DNA from: Bacillota bacterium
Lineage (GTDB): Bacteria; Bacillota; Clostridia; Acetivibrionales; DSM-1351
DNA length: 44,730 bases
Direction: 5' to 3'
NCBI GenBank assembly: GCA_023439045.1
Contig: JAEXOY010000029.1
Coordinates: 1 to 44,730 of the forward strand
In this document: positions 1 through 7,655 of the stretch, one piece after another
How positions within the stretch are numbered: position 1 is the first letter of the stretch
Layout: each line of letters opens with the position of its first letter
Program-made: the position numbers and the translations under genes
The notes under the pieces: generated by a model
What the model was told of the DNA's origin: nothing
Database searches by the model: none
What the model saw: only the letters and a program-made list of their open reading frames with translations

Positions 1-59
1 AGATATTCAATAATTATTTTCTCTTTTTCAGTGTAGGAATATTTGTGCTTAAATGCCAT
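1..59 (-). CDS. Start of a probable IS3-type transposase (OrfA), cut by window edge
   Basis: Reading leftward from an ATG at 57-59 gives 19 residues, MAFKHKYSYTEKEKIIIEY, which run off the window. A good ribosome site, AGGAGG, lies about 12 bases upstream. The lysine-rich start followed by an amphipathic helix resembles the N-terminal helix-turn-helix of IS3/IS150-group OrfA proteins. The 27-base end described next to it supports an insertion sequence whose body extends to the left of the window. With only 19 residues the family is a suggestion; the presence of a start and a ribosome site is directly visible. Confidence 0.5.
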   Translation of the reverse strand, partial: MAFKHKYSYTEKEKIIIEY

Positions 60-62
60 AAA

Positions 63-127
63 ATATGCTCCCTCCTAAGTGACAAGTTTTTAATATTTTA
101 CTTGTCTACCTAGAAGGGAGCATATCA
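63..127 (-). mobile_element. IS terminal region forming a long hairpin over the transposase ribosome site
   Basis: On the minus strand the sequence begins TGATATGCTCCCTTC at 127 and continues to GACAAGT, then about 12 bases later returns as ACTTGTC...AGGAGGGAGCATAT. The arms pair over about 25 bp with one bulge and two G-U pairs. The downstream arm contains the AGGAGG of the transposase start at 59. The outer arm beginning TGA is likely the element's terminal inverted repeat, so 127/128 is the probable insertion boundary. The bases from 128 to 246 contain no gene I can support. Confidence 0.5.
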
Positions 128-246
128 AATAAAATTTATTCATTGTGCACATCCCCCTTTTCGTATGGATTATATAATATTTAAAAATTAACTTTTAAAA
201 TTTCATCACTGCGTAACTCAAATACTATTCAAACTCTATTTAAACA

Positions 247-1842
247 CTATAGTGCTCTAAATAATGCAGCTCCTCTTTTTTTGAGATACCCGTAACTCGC
301 CCAAGACAATAGTGCAACGGATGCAAACCATATTAGCTTAAACAATATCAGATTTGAAGGCTGTACGGCTGCAAAAAATATTATTGGAACTAAAGTAACC
401 AGAAAACCTGCTCCAACAGCTATTGCTACGCTGGCACTCTGCTTGACCACATTTACCTGTGCATTCCACTCCATTTTTGGAAAATGCAGATTGATAATAA
501 GCCCTACTAAAGCTATTAACACACTATAGCCACACCCAATAGCCACTGCTAGGATATATTCCATAAACGTGAACTTAAATATTATTGCCAATATAGTTGT
601 ACAGATTGTCATAATTGGTGCAGTGACCACAATATTGACCCACATCTTACCCTTGAAGATATCAATTACCTTTATAGGCATTGTTTTGATTATCCAAATA
701 TTTTTTCCCTCTAGCGAAATAGACGGAGATGTTGTACAACATAAACATGTGGACAATGACATTACTAGTGTTACAAGTATGGACATAGATATATTCATAG
801 GTATCGCTGAAAATATCTTTGTTATTTGAGCTCTACTTGCTATAAACATAATTGTCGAGATAACCATCATTATTACCCCAAAGCCCATATTGAATACATA
901 AATAAACGATGAAAGGAAAAAGCCAAGCTCCTTTTTAAAAAGTGCAACCGCTTTAGTCTGTACCTTCAGTTCAGTCATCTTATAATTTGCTGCTTTATAC
1001 TGTTCCTGCATTTTGGTATTTATTGTTTTAAAACTGCGCGAAAAAGCAAAAACAAACAACATATAAATAACAATTGAAATGGCACCTAATACGGCTAAAG
1101 AAGCAATATTCAGGTTTTCAAGTGTATCTAAAAACAGACCAAATGGGTAATATATGGCTGTAAATGACTTTAATATATCAACTATTTGTGAAATGTTGTT
1201 ATTTGTCAAGGAGTTTATAGAAAACATACCTATCATAAGTGCGCCAAATACAATAAAAGAACCTACAGTCAATATAAGGTTTGTATGCTTGGATTTTGAG
1301 GATACTCTCCCGAGCAGCAATGAAATAACTGCGCCAATTACTACCGGAACTAGGCTAACTATAATAAGTAAAAGTATTGCCAACACATAAAATATGGCTG
1401 GCACTGAGGTCTTGATGCCATATACCATCAGAAAAGGAAAGCCTACAATCAGTGATAAACCAACATTTGTAACAACTATCATAAATAGCTTGCTAGTTAA
1501 TATCGAACGCTTTGATACTGGCAATGACATGAGCAAATCAAAATCCTTAAATGCAAATAAATATCCGGACGCCTTGTAAATGGACATAAATAAGCATACC
1601 AAGATTGACAATAATGAAGCAACAACAATCAATACATTCATTGCATTAACTTTTGCTAGATAATCTGATGCAAACCAAGTATAAGCAGTCATTTGAGCAA
1701 AAATCAACAACCCAACAAACACTATAAGTGTTACAAAAAGTCCAAATTTAACTTTGTCCTTGAATGTGGATCCCTTTTTTAATTTGTTTATTCCCAGTGA
1801 ATTAATCAACTGAGCCTTTATTAGCAGAATCATATTATTCAT
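247..1842 (-). CDS. ABC transporter permease, 12 membrane segments
   Basis: Membrane partner of the ATPase encoded just upstream. The 531 residues contain about twelve hydrophobic segments in two halves (roughly residues 30-290 and 310-530), and lack any soluble domain of size. I chose ATG at 1842, which has GGAG ten bases upstream; a TTG at 1848 is too close to that ribosome site. It overlaps the ATPase stop by 8 bases, so translation is probably coupled. It is the last gene of a sigma factor operon. In Bacillus sigY the matching permease (YxlG) is only about half this length, so the link is by position rather than orthology. Substrate unknown. Confidence 0.8.
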   Translation of the reverse strand: MNNMILLIKAQLINSLGINKLKKGSTFKDKVKFGLFVTLIVFVGLLIFAQMTAYTWFASDYLAKVNAMNVLIVVASLLSILVCLFMSIYKASGYLFAFKDFDLLMSLPVSKRSILTSKLFMIVVTNVGLSLIVGFPFLMVYGIKTSVPAIFYVLAILLLIIVSLVPVVIGAVISLLLGRVSSKSKHTNLILTVGSFIVFGALMIGMFSINSLTNNNISQIVDILKSFTAIYYPFGLFLDTLENLNIASLAVLGAISIVIYMLFVFAFSRSFKTINTKMQEQYKAANYKMTELKVQTKAVALFKKELGFFLSSFIYVFNMGFGVIMMVISTIMFIASRAQITKIFSAIPMNISMSILVTLVMSLSTCLCCTTSPSISLEGKNIWIIKTMPIKVIDIFKGKMWVNIVVTAPIMTICTTILAIIFKFTFMEYILAVAIGCGYSVLIALVGLIINLHFPKMEWNAQVNVVKQSASVAIAVGAGFLVTLVPIIFFAAVQPSNLILFKLIWFASVALLSWASYGYLKKRGAALFRAL

Positions 1843-2548
1843 GATCAATCAACTCCAAAAATAATTGTTCAAGGGAATTATCGCCCTTGACTTCATCTGT
1901 GTTTCCACATGCTATTAGCTTACCGCCCTTAATGATGGCTATCTTATTGCACAATTTCTCTGCAACTTCAAGAACATGTGTTGAAAAAAATATTGCTCCA
2001 CCTTGATCACAAAGCTCCTTCATATAACCCTTTAAAAGGTGTGAGGCTACAGGATCCAAGCCTACAAAAGGCTCATCCAGTACCAGTAGCTTTGGCTTGT
2101 GAATAAATGCCGAAATAAGAGCCAACTTTTGCTTCATACCATGGGAATACGCTGATATTATATCTCCTAAGCTTGACGTAAGCTCAAAGGCATCAGCATA
2201 TTTCTTTATGGACTGTTCTCTTTCTTTCTTTGATATACCAAAAATATCACTGACAAAGTTGAGGTATTGTATGCCCGTCATATTTTCATACAAATCAGGA
2301 TTATCTGGAATATATGCCATTTCTCTTTTACATTCAATATCCTGAGTTTTTATTGATTTACCATTGATGAATATCTCTCCCTCTGTAAACTCCAACAATC
2401 CCGTTACGCATTTAATTGTTGTGGTCTTTCCTGCTCCATTGTGACCTATGAAGCCAAATATATCTCCTGGCTTTACTTCCAGTGATAGATTATCAACTGC
2501 CTTCTTACCAGTCTTATATGTCTTTGAAAGATTACTTATCTTAAGCAT
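1835..2548 (-). CDS. ABC transporter ATP-binding protein
   Basis: Nucleotide-binding subunit of 237 residues. Visible motifs are Walker A (GHNGAGKTT, near residue 40), a degenerate signature AYSHGMKQKL, Walker B followed by the catalytic glutamate (LLVLDEPFVGLDP), and the H-loop in FFSTHVLEVAE. It resembles ABC-2 type drug, bacteriocin or lipid exporters. The start is ATG at 2548, with GGGGGAG before it; an in-frame ATG at 2578 lacks a ribosome site. It overlaps the end of the upstream small membrane gene by 8 bases and the permease downstream, so the pair should form one complex. Confidence 0.9.
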   Translation of the reverse strand: MLKISNLSKTYKTGKKAVDNLSLEVKPGDIFGFIGHNGAGKTTTIKCVTGLLEFTEGEIFINGKSIKTQDIECKREMAYIPDNPDLYENMTGIQYLNFVSDIFGISKKEREQSIKKYADAFELTSSLGDIISAYSHGMKQKLALISAFIHKPKLLVLDEPFVGLDPVASHLLKGYMKELCDQGGAIFFSTHVLEVAEKLCNKIAIIKGGKLIACGNTDEVKGDNSLEQLFLELIDHE

Positions 2549-2762
2549 TTTTTCTCCCCCTTTTATCCCTTCTAACAACTACAAAATAATATACTATAAG
2601 TGGTGTTGGGAAATTTGAAACACCCCAAAGCCCCCACAGCCAAGGAAATCTCCCTCTCTTCTGTGCATCTCTAAAAATACAAACTCCTTGACAAAAAACA
2701 AAAATCAATGCAATTACTACTAGCCATTTAGGCGGATTATATAATAGATCATGTATGCTCAT
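2541..2762 (-). CDS. Small two-helix membrane protein of a sigma factor operon (YxlE-like)
   Basis: A 73-residue protein with two membrane helices (near residues 12-28 and 45-62) joined by the loop FRDAQKRGRFPWLW, and a basic tail RRDKRGRKN. This pattern fits the PLDc_N-like short membrane proteins, including YxlE of the Bacillus sigY operon, which takes part in negative control of the sigma factor. Start ATG at 2762 with a perfect AGGAGG seven bases upstream. It overlaps both neighbours by a few bases. The proposed role in sequestering the sigma factor or stabilising the transporter is inference from position. Confidence 0.7.
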   Translation of the reverse strand: MSIHDLLYNPPKWLVVIALIFVFCQGVCIFRDAQKRGRFPWLWGLWGVSNFPTPLIVYYFVVVRRDKRGRKNA

Positions 2763-3126
2763 TTGCACGCCTCCTTACTGTAAGCAGTAAGATAGCTGGT
2801 ACTACAATTAAAGCTACTTCGGCAATCAAAAATAAAAATGCATTTGCTAGATATAACATTATTAATATTGATAAAATAACAAAACCTACGCAACTAAATA
2901 CTGCAAGCTGCCTGTTATTTCTTTCAGCTATTTTTGCCTGCTCATTTGTAACAAACTCAACCATATTCATTAATTCTGGCTGTTCTAAGTCAGTATTATC
3001 AATTTTTTGGGCAATAGTCTTAAAGTCATCGCTAATTTTAGCTTCGTTATCTGGGTCATTATCTCTGTTTGCTTTCCTGGGCTTATCCAGTCCCCTGCCC
3101 TTATCTGCATAATTGTCTCTGTCCAC
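2749..3126 (-). CDS. Membrane protein, probable anti-sigma component (YxlC-like position)
   Basis: 125 residues: a charged, soluble N-terminal part (residues 1-70, many D, K, N) followed by two membrane helices near the C-terminus (about 74-95 and 100-117) and a basic end. A cytoplasmic N-terminal segment tethered by membrane helices is the layout of anti-sigma proteins that hold an ECF sigma factor. The start is GTG at 3126, overlapping the sigma factor stop codon by one base, so the two are co-translated. AAAGGAG lies upstream. No zinc-binding HxxxCxxC motif is present, so it is not a ZAS-type anti-sigma factor. The role is inferred from gene order. Confidence 0.65.
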   Translation of the reverse strand: MDRDNYADKGRGLDKPRKANRDNDPDNEAKISDDFKTIAQKIDNTDLEQPELMNMVEFVTNEQAKIAERNNRQLAVFSCVGFVILSILIMLYLANAFLFLIAEVALIVVPAILLLTVRRRANEHT

Positions 3127-3650
3127 TATCTTTCCAGCTCCTTTCCCAAAAACTTTAATGCATTGGAAATCCTAGATTTCACCGTTCCTAGAGGTATTCC
3201 TAATGTCTTGGCAATAGCTTCATATGAATAATCAAAGTTATATTTGAGTACTATTGGGGCTTTAAGTTTGGGTGACAGTTTATTTACTGCCTGCACCAAA
3301 TCATCATTTTCAAACAAATTGTCTATGGGACTAGAAAAGTCTTCTTTTACAATTTGGGCCCTGCTATAGTTTTCAAAAAGCTTTTTTCTTCTGATACTTG
3401 TCAGCCATATATTTTTGGCAATAGTAATAAGCCAAGTACTTAATATGGCTTTTGAACCGTTAAATAATTGAATTTTTTCTACTGCTTTTGCCATAGTTTC
3501 CTGAGTTATGTCCTGTGCGTCCTCTTTATTCAAAGTAAGCTTAAGACAGTACTTGAAAACAACAGTATAGTTATTTTGCAATAGCTGAGCAAGGGCATGC
3601 CTATTTCCTTGTTGAGCACTGCTAACAAGATATTCCTCTGTACTACCCAA
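3126..3650 (-). CDS. ECF-type RNA polymerase sigma factor (SigY-like operon)
   Basis: 174 residues with sigma region 2 (about residues 15-85; QDITQETMAKAVEKI and TWLITIAKNIWLTSIRRKK are the core-binding and -10 recognition helices) and region 4 (about 115-172; the helix-turn-helix includes YEAIAKTLGIPLGTVKSRISNALK). First gene of a tightly overlapping operon with two small membrane proteins and an ABC exporter, the same order as Bacillus sigY-yxlCDEFG. The likely start is TTG at 3650 with AAGGGTG upstream. It probably directs transcription of its own operon (see the promoter at 3685-3713). What stress it answers cannot be read from the sequence. Confidence 0.88.
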   Translation of the reverse strand: MGSTEEYLVSSAQQGNRHALAQLLQNNYTVVFKYCLKLTLNKEDAQDITQETMAKAVEKIQLFNGSKAILSTWLITIAKNIWLTSIRRKKLFENYSRAQIVKEDFSSPIDNLFENDDLVQAVNKLSPKLKAPIVLKYNFDYSYEAIAKTLGIPLGTVKSRISNALKFLGKELER

Positions 3651-3684
3651 GACTTAAATCACCCTTCTTTGAACGTTCTATAAG

Positions 3685-3713
3685 TTATACTAATAATAAA
3701 AGTATTTTGTTCA
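3685..3713 (-). promoter_or_regulatory. Candidate ECF sigma promoter (autoregulatory)
   Basis: On the minus strand TGAACA (3708-3713) is followed after 17 bases by GTATAA (3685-3690). The TGAAC -35 and (C)GTATA -10 pattern is typical of ECF promoters, including that of Bacillus sigY. It lies about 30 bases before the sigma factor start. A palindrome GAACGTTC (3671-3678) follows in the leader. Confidence 0.45.
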
Positions 3714-3761
3714 CTAATTATTTAAAATAATATATTTTTTTTATGTATTTGGGAATAGTAT

Positions 3762-3793
3762 GAAATAAAAAAAGTTAGGTAGTAATACCTAAC
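3762..3793 (-). terminator. Rho-independent terminator of spoVS
   Basis: On the minus strand an 8-bp perfect stem (GTTAGGTA / TACCTAAC, 3774-3793) with a 4-base loop is followed by TTTTTTTATTT. It lies about 95 bases past the spoVS stop and before the sigma operon. Confidence 0.85.
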
Positions 3794-3820
3794 AATTTGT
3801 TTCATCGTGTTTAATAGTCT

Positions 3821-3844
3821 AGGCTCGCCAAAATAAGCGAGCCT
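3821..3844. repeat. GC-rich hairpin between spoVS and its terminator
   Basis: Perfect 8-bp inverted repeat AGGCTCGC / GCGAGCCT around an 8-base loop. There is no U-run on either side, so it is not a normal terminator. It may protect the 3' end of the spoVS mRNA. Confidence 0.55.
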
Positions 3845-3887
3845 ATTTGATTAGAATCATCATATAAGATTTCTTCTTTGTTCAAGA

Positions 3888-4148
3888 CTAACGAGGTTGT
3901 ATATAGAACTTAATAGCTGTCCTCTCTTCTCCGTCAATGCTTACTTCTGCGAATGCAGGAACCGCCACCAAATCTATACCATTTGGTGCAACAAAGCCTC
4001 TAGTAATAGCTATGGCTTTGACCGCCTGATTTACTGCCCCCGCACCAACTGCCTGTATTTCTGCATAATTGTTATCACGCAGCACTGCTGCTAAAGCTCC
4101 TGCAACAGATTTAGGCTGTGAATTAGCTGAAACCTTTAGTACCTCCAT
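3888..4148 (-). CDS. spoVS: Stage V sporulation protein S
   Basis: 86 residues, the full length of the family and strongly conserved in appearance (MEVLKVSANSQPKSVAGALA..., VGAGAVNQAVKAIAI, ending EERTAIKFYIQPR). SpoVS is a small nucleic-acid-binding protein needed for spore coat assembly and dehydration in Bacillus. The start is ATG at 4148 with TAGGAGGATG before it; the longer reading from 4223 would add a spurious membrane-like leader. It stands alone between a SigH promoter (4203-4231) and a terminator (3762-3793), so it is a single-gene unit switched on at the onset of sporulation. Confidence 0.96.
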   Translation of the reverse strand: MEVLKVSANSQPKSVAGALAAVLRDNNYAEIQAVGAGAVNQAVKAIAITRGFVAPNGIDLVAVPAFAEVSIDGEERTAIKFYIQPR

Positions 4149-4202
4149 AAAACATCCTCCTAAAAATAGCAAAATAAAAAAATATATAACAAGCATATGT
4201 TT

Positions 4203-4231
4203 ATATTCTATATTTTCCACCAAATTCCTTC
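4203..4231 (-). promoter_or_regulatory. SigH promoter of spoVS
   Basis: Minus strand: GAAGGAATT (4223-4231), 11 bases, then ATAGAATAT (4203-4211). Both boxes match the SigH consensus RNAGGAWWW / RNNGAATWW at every position, with the accepted spacing. The spoVS start lies about 50 bases downstream. Bacillus spoVS is also SigH-dependent. Confidence 0.85.
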
Positions 4232-4258
4232 TTTTTACATTTAGGATTTTGTACTTTT

Positions 4259-5302
4259 TTATATTTTGGAAATACTAAACAATTTTTGGGTATTATCTTG
4301 AACAATTTTAACAGAAATAAAGCCATATTTTTGCTTAAGCTTATCTATATTAATCCTCTTTTGACCTACAACATCGGATACCAACCTGGGACTACAGAAA
4401 ATTGCTACATTTTCGCAGTCATATAAGCTATTACTTTCAATATATCTACACATTTTTTTTAGAATATTCCTTGACTCCACTAATTGACGAAATGCAGCGT
4501 GGAATGGACCTGCCACTACTTCACCGCTCTCACTGATATTATCCGTTGGTTGAAGACCAATCCTTATTACATTTATGTTATTAGCTTGATACATATCCAG
4601 TAACTCAGCGCTCAGATCCACAGCATCTTCTAAAGACAAGGGACAATATTTCCCACTGCGGTAAAGCTTTTCAAGATAAGTATTGGTAATAACCAAGGTT
4701 GGATAGATTCTTACGATATCAGGTCTTAATTCTATAACCCTTTTTGCAGTTTCTATGGCTTTATCTCTTGTATCACCAGGTAAGCCTATCATTGTCTGGA
4801 TTCCAAGTGTAAAACCATATTTTTTAATTAATTGCGAAGAATGGGTTACAACCTCACTACTATGGCCTCTGCAAGTAATTCTAAGCACATCATCATGAAG
4901 GCTCTGCACGCCCAGTTCAATAGTTTTTACTCCATACCTTTTGAGTAAGTCCAGTATATCTTCATTAATATAATCCGGTCTGGTTGAAAGTCTTAATGCC
5001 TTAACCCTGCCAGACTGTATATAGCTGCTACCTATTTCAAGGTATCTAATCTGCTCTTCTTTTGGAATTCCTGTAAAGCTACCGCCGTAAAAGCCTATTT
5101 CAACAAAGGCATCTCCCGCACCACTTAAATAGCTTTCTATATTATCACGAATTTCCTGCTCACTTGCTTCTTTTACTTGTCCGCTAATGGTTTTTTGATT
5201 GCAGAATATACAATCAAAGGGGCAGCCCTTATGTGGTACAAATACAGGTATTACTATGTGTTTTTTAATATTTAACCACTCCTTGTAGATTTGCACTATC
5301 AT
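4259..5302 (-). CDS. Radical SAM protein, Elp3-like
   Basis: A radical SAM enzyme with the cluster-binding motif CPFDCIFCN near the N-terminus, a GGSFTG glycine motif and TIM-barrel signatures (ELGVQSL, IGLPGDT). This is the Elp3-like family commonly encoded next to rnc in Clostridia; its substrate is not settled. The coordinates use the first ATG (5302), which lacks a ribosome site. The likelier start is the ATT codon at 5267-5269: AAGGAG stands nine bases upstream, and related proteins as I remember them begin about there (M-KKH-IIP-FVPH). It follows rnc closely. The smc and ftsY genes usual downstream in this neighbourhood are absent; spoVS follows instead. Confidence 0.85.
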   Translation of the reverse strand: MIVQIYKEWLNIKKHIVIPVFVPHKGCPFDCIFCNQKTISGQVKEASEQEIRDNIESYLSGAGDAFVEIGFYGGSFTGIPKEEQIRYLEIGSSYIQSGRVKALRLSTRPDYINEDILDLLKRYGVKTIELGVQSLHDDVLRITCRGHSSEVVTHSSQLIKKYGFTLGIQTMIGLPGDTRDKAIETAKRVIELRPDIVRIYPTLVITNTYLEKLYRSGKYCPLSLEDAVDLSAELLDMYQANNINVIRIGLQPTDNISESGEVVAGPFHAAFRQLVESRNILKKMCRYIESNSLYDCENVAIFCSPRLVSDVVGQKRINIDKLKQKYGFISVKIVQDNTQKLFSISKI

Positions 5303-5330
5303 AGAAATATTTATTTAGCCTACGCTTATT

Positions 5331-6050
5331 TCACATATGCTCCAACGCATTTTTGGCTGCATTTTGTTCTGATTCCTTTTTGGAATGTCCAGCCCCTGTG
5401 CCAAACACCTCATTGTTTATATAAACCTGCGACACAAACGTTTTGTTGTGGTCGGGGCCGCTTTCCTCCACCAGCTTGTATGCTATAGTCTGATCACTCT
5501 TTTTTTGTACTGTCTCCTGAAGCTGTGTCTTAAAATCATAAAACACCTTACCTTCAACACAGTTTTTAATAATATTCTCCATGTATTTCAAAATGAAGAC
5601 TTTTGCCAATTCGAAGCCCCCATCCAGATAAAGTGCCCCAATCAAGGCTTCAAATGCGTCCGACAATATTGAAAGCTTCTTTCTACCGCCCGACTGCTCT
5701 TCTCCACGTCCTAGCATTAGGAACCTGCCAAGCTCAATATCATTTGCACATTTTGCTAATGAATTCTCGCACACAATCTTTGAGCGGGTTATAGTGAGGA
5801 CACCTTCTGGCAAATTGGGGTACATCTTGTAGAGGTACTCACTTATTACCAGACCAAGCACGGAATCTCCTAGAAACTCTATTCTTTCATTATATTTAGG
5901 ATTCTTCATTCTTTTTTCATTAGCAAATGAGCTATGCGTTATAGCTGTGTATATGTGCTCCTTATTTTTAAAGCTATATTCAATCTTTTCCTCTAGCAGA
6001 GCAGCGTTTTGTAGAAGCTTATCATTGTTTACCATTATGGGAGAGTACAT
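5331..6050 (-). CDS. rnc: Ribonuclease III
   Basis: Double-strand-specific endoribonuclease that processes rRNA precursors and other structured RNA. 239 residues: catalytic domain (about 15-165) with the family signature NERIEFLGDSVLG (residues 54-66, metal-binding E and D) and the second acidic motif DAFEALIGALYLDGG; then a double-stranded RNA-binding domain (about 170-238) ending in KKESEQNAAKNALE. The start may be the ATG at 6050 or the one at 6035; AAAGG sits unusually close to the first. Downstream and close is the radical SAM gene. A hairpin lies in the leader. Confidence 0.95.
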   Translation of the reverse strand: MYSPIMVNNDKLLQNAALLEEKIEYSFKNKEHIYTAITHSSFANEKRMKNPKYNERIEFLGDSVLGLVISEYLYKMYPNLPEGVLTITRSKIVCENSLAKCANDIELGRFLMLGRGEEQSGGRKKLSILSDAFEALIGALYLDGGFELAKVFILKYMENIIKNCVEGKVFYDFKTQLQETVQKKSDQTIAYKLVEESGPDHNKTFVSQVYINNEVFGTGAGHSKKESEQNAAKNALEHM

Positions 6051-6070
6051 CCTTTCTTATTTACAAGCCC

Positions 6071-6101
6071 TTTAAGCAATCTTGTTCCTAGCTTGCTTAA
6101 A
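6071..6101 (-). repeat. Hairpin in the rnc leader
   Basis: A perfect 9-bp inverted repeat (TTTAAGCAA / TTGCTTAAA) with a 13-base loop, 21 bases before the first rnc start codon. It would form in the 5' leader of the rnc mRNA. It is shorter than classical RNase III sites. Confidence 0.4.
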
Positions 6102-6151
6102 TCCTATAATTATTGTATCCAAATCTGCAGTAACTTACATTAAGTATCATA

Positions 6152-6280
6152 CATTGAGCATAATGCATCGAACATAAAGCATTGAGTATAAACAAAAAGT
6201 ATAAACATTGAGCATCAATCATTGAACCTCAAATATTGAACATCAATCATTGAACATCAATCATTGAACATCAATTATTG
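6152..6280. repeat. Degenerate 14-bp tandem repeat (CATTGAACATCAAT)
   Basis: About eight copies of a 14-base unit fill the space between rnc and the fabF terminator. The last three (6235-6275) are nearly identical; the earlier ones drift (CATTGAGCATAATG, CATCGAACATAAAG). A 12-base interruption lies at 6194-6205. The rest of the 317-bp gap holds the rnc leader and the fabF terminator; I see no gene. Confidence 0.85.
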
Positions 6281-6284
6281 CACA

Positions 6285-6316
6285 AACAAAAAACAAGGCG
6301 GAATAATGTCCGCCTT
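6285..6316 (-). terminator. Terminator of the fatty-acid operon (after fabF)
   Basis: Minus strand: AAGGCGGA / TCCGCCTT, a perfect 8-bp stem with a 6-base loop (6295-6316), followed by GTTTTTTGTTTG. It lies about 50 bases past the fabF stop. Confidence 0.85.
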
Positions 6317-6367
6317 ATTATTTTATACCTATATTCTATTATCATCAACCAATAATTACTTGAGTTG

Positions 6368-7600
6368 TTAGAACTTTTTTAAGCACAATGTTGCGTTATG
6401 GCCTCCAAAACCAAGTGCATTTGAAAGTGCATACTTGATATCAGCATTTCTTCCTACATTTGCAACACAATCAATATCACAATTTTCATCCTGATTTACA
6501 ACGTTGATTGTTGGTGGCAAGAAACCCTCCTTGAGAGCCATTGCGGTTACGATTGCCTCAATAGCACCAGCTGCACCGAGGAGGTGTCCTGTCATTGACT
6601 TTGTTGAAGACATGGCAATATTCTTAACATGGTCTCCAAAAACATTCTTTACAACATTAACCTCTGTAGGATCGTTGAGTGGAGTTGAAGTACCATGTGC
6701 ATTTACATAGCCAATCTCTTTTACATCAATTCCGGCATCATTAATAGACATACGCATTGACCTAATTCCTCCATCACCTTCTGGGTGAGGTGCTGTAATA
6801 TGGTAGGCATCACAAGTACAGCCGTAGCCAACTATTTCTGCTATAATATTAGCGCCTCTCTTCTGAGCATGCTCAAGTTCCTCCAATATCAAGATTCCAG
6901 CGCCTTCACCCATTACAAAGCCATCTCTGTCCTTGTCAAAAGGTCTGCAAGCTGTAGCAGGGTCTGGATTTGTACTCATAGCACCCATGCTGCAGAAGCC
7001 TGCAAAGCTCATAGTTGTCAAGCATGCTTCTGCACCGCCTGATATCATTACATCAGCATCGCCGCGCTGAATTACCTTGAAAGCATCTCCTATTGCATTA
7101 TTTCCTGTGGCACAAGCTGTAACAACACATTCATTAAAGCCTTTAAAGCCATACTCTATAGCTATTCTACCTGCAGCCATATTAGAAATCATCATAGGAA
7201 TAAAGAATGGGCTAACCCTTGTTACGCCTTTGTTCATACATATTGTGTGCTGTTCCTCAAAGGTCTCAATTCCACCAATACCAGAACCGACAATTACTCC
7301 ACACATATCCTTGTTAAGGCTGTCTAATTCAAGACTAGCCATCTCAACAGCCATCTTTGCAGCTGCCATTGCATACTGATTGTATCTGTCCATTCTTCTA
7401 GCTTCTTTTTTGTCCATAAATTGTGTTGCATCGAATTCCTTAATCTCTGCTGCTACCTTTGTTGAAAGATTGGAAACATCAATTCTAGTTACCTCACTGA
7501 TGCCATTTTTGCCTTCTTTTATAGCTCCCCAGAATTGATTTAGGCCTAACCCAAGTGAGGATACAACGCCCGCACCTGTAATAACTACTCTTCTTTTCAT
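6368..7600 (-). CDS. fabF: 3-oxoacyl-ACP synthase II (KAS II)
   Basis: Elongating condensing enzyme of type II fatty-acid synthesis: joins malonyl-ACP to acyl-ACP. 410 residues, normal length. The active-site cysteine is C163 in VVTACATGNN; the two histidines lie in NAHGTSTPLND and STKSMTGHLLGAAG; the C-terminal GFGGHNATL is present. Start ATG at 7600 behind AAGGAGG. Last gene of the cluster, but separated from acpP by 238 bases holding a terminator and a repeat array, so it may be transcribed partly by read-through or from its own promoter. Confidence 0.97.
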   Translation of the reverse strand: MKRRVVITGAGVVSSLGLGLNQFWGAIKEGKNGISEVTRIDVSNLSTKVAAEIKEFDATQFMDKKEARRMDRYNQYAMAAAKMAVEMASLELDSLNKDMCGVIVGSGIGGIETFEEQHTICMNKGVTRVSPFFIPMMISNMAAGRIAIEYGFKGFNECVVTACATGNNAIGDAFKVIQRGDADVMISGGAEACLTTMSFAGFCSMGAMSTNPDPATACRPFDKDRDGFVMGEGAGILILEELEHAQKRGANIIAEIVGYGCTCDAYHITAPHPEGDGGIRSMRMSINDAGIDVKEIGYVNAHGTSTPLNDPTEVNVVKNVFGDHVKNIAMSSTKSMTGHLLGAAGAIEAIVTAMALKEGFLPPTINVVNQDENCDIDCVANVGRNADIKYALSNALGFGGHNATLCLKKF

Positions 7601-7655
7601 TTAATAAACCTCCTTGAAGGATATTTGATATATTTTAATTAGTTTTAAGGTCTAA

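Noticed and set aside
3821..3844. Rho-independent terminator
   Set aside because: A perfect stem, but neither strand has a U-run after it. The true terminator is at 3762-3793.
6152..6280. CRISPR array
   Set aside because: The units are only 14 bases, drift strongly, are contiguous without spacers, and no cas genes are present.
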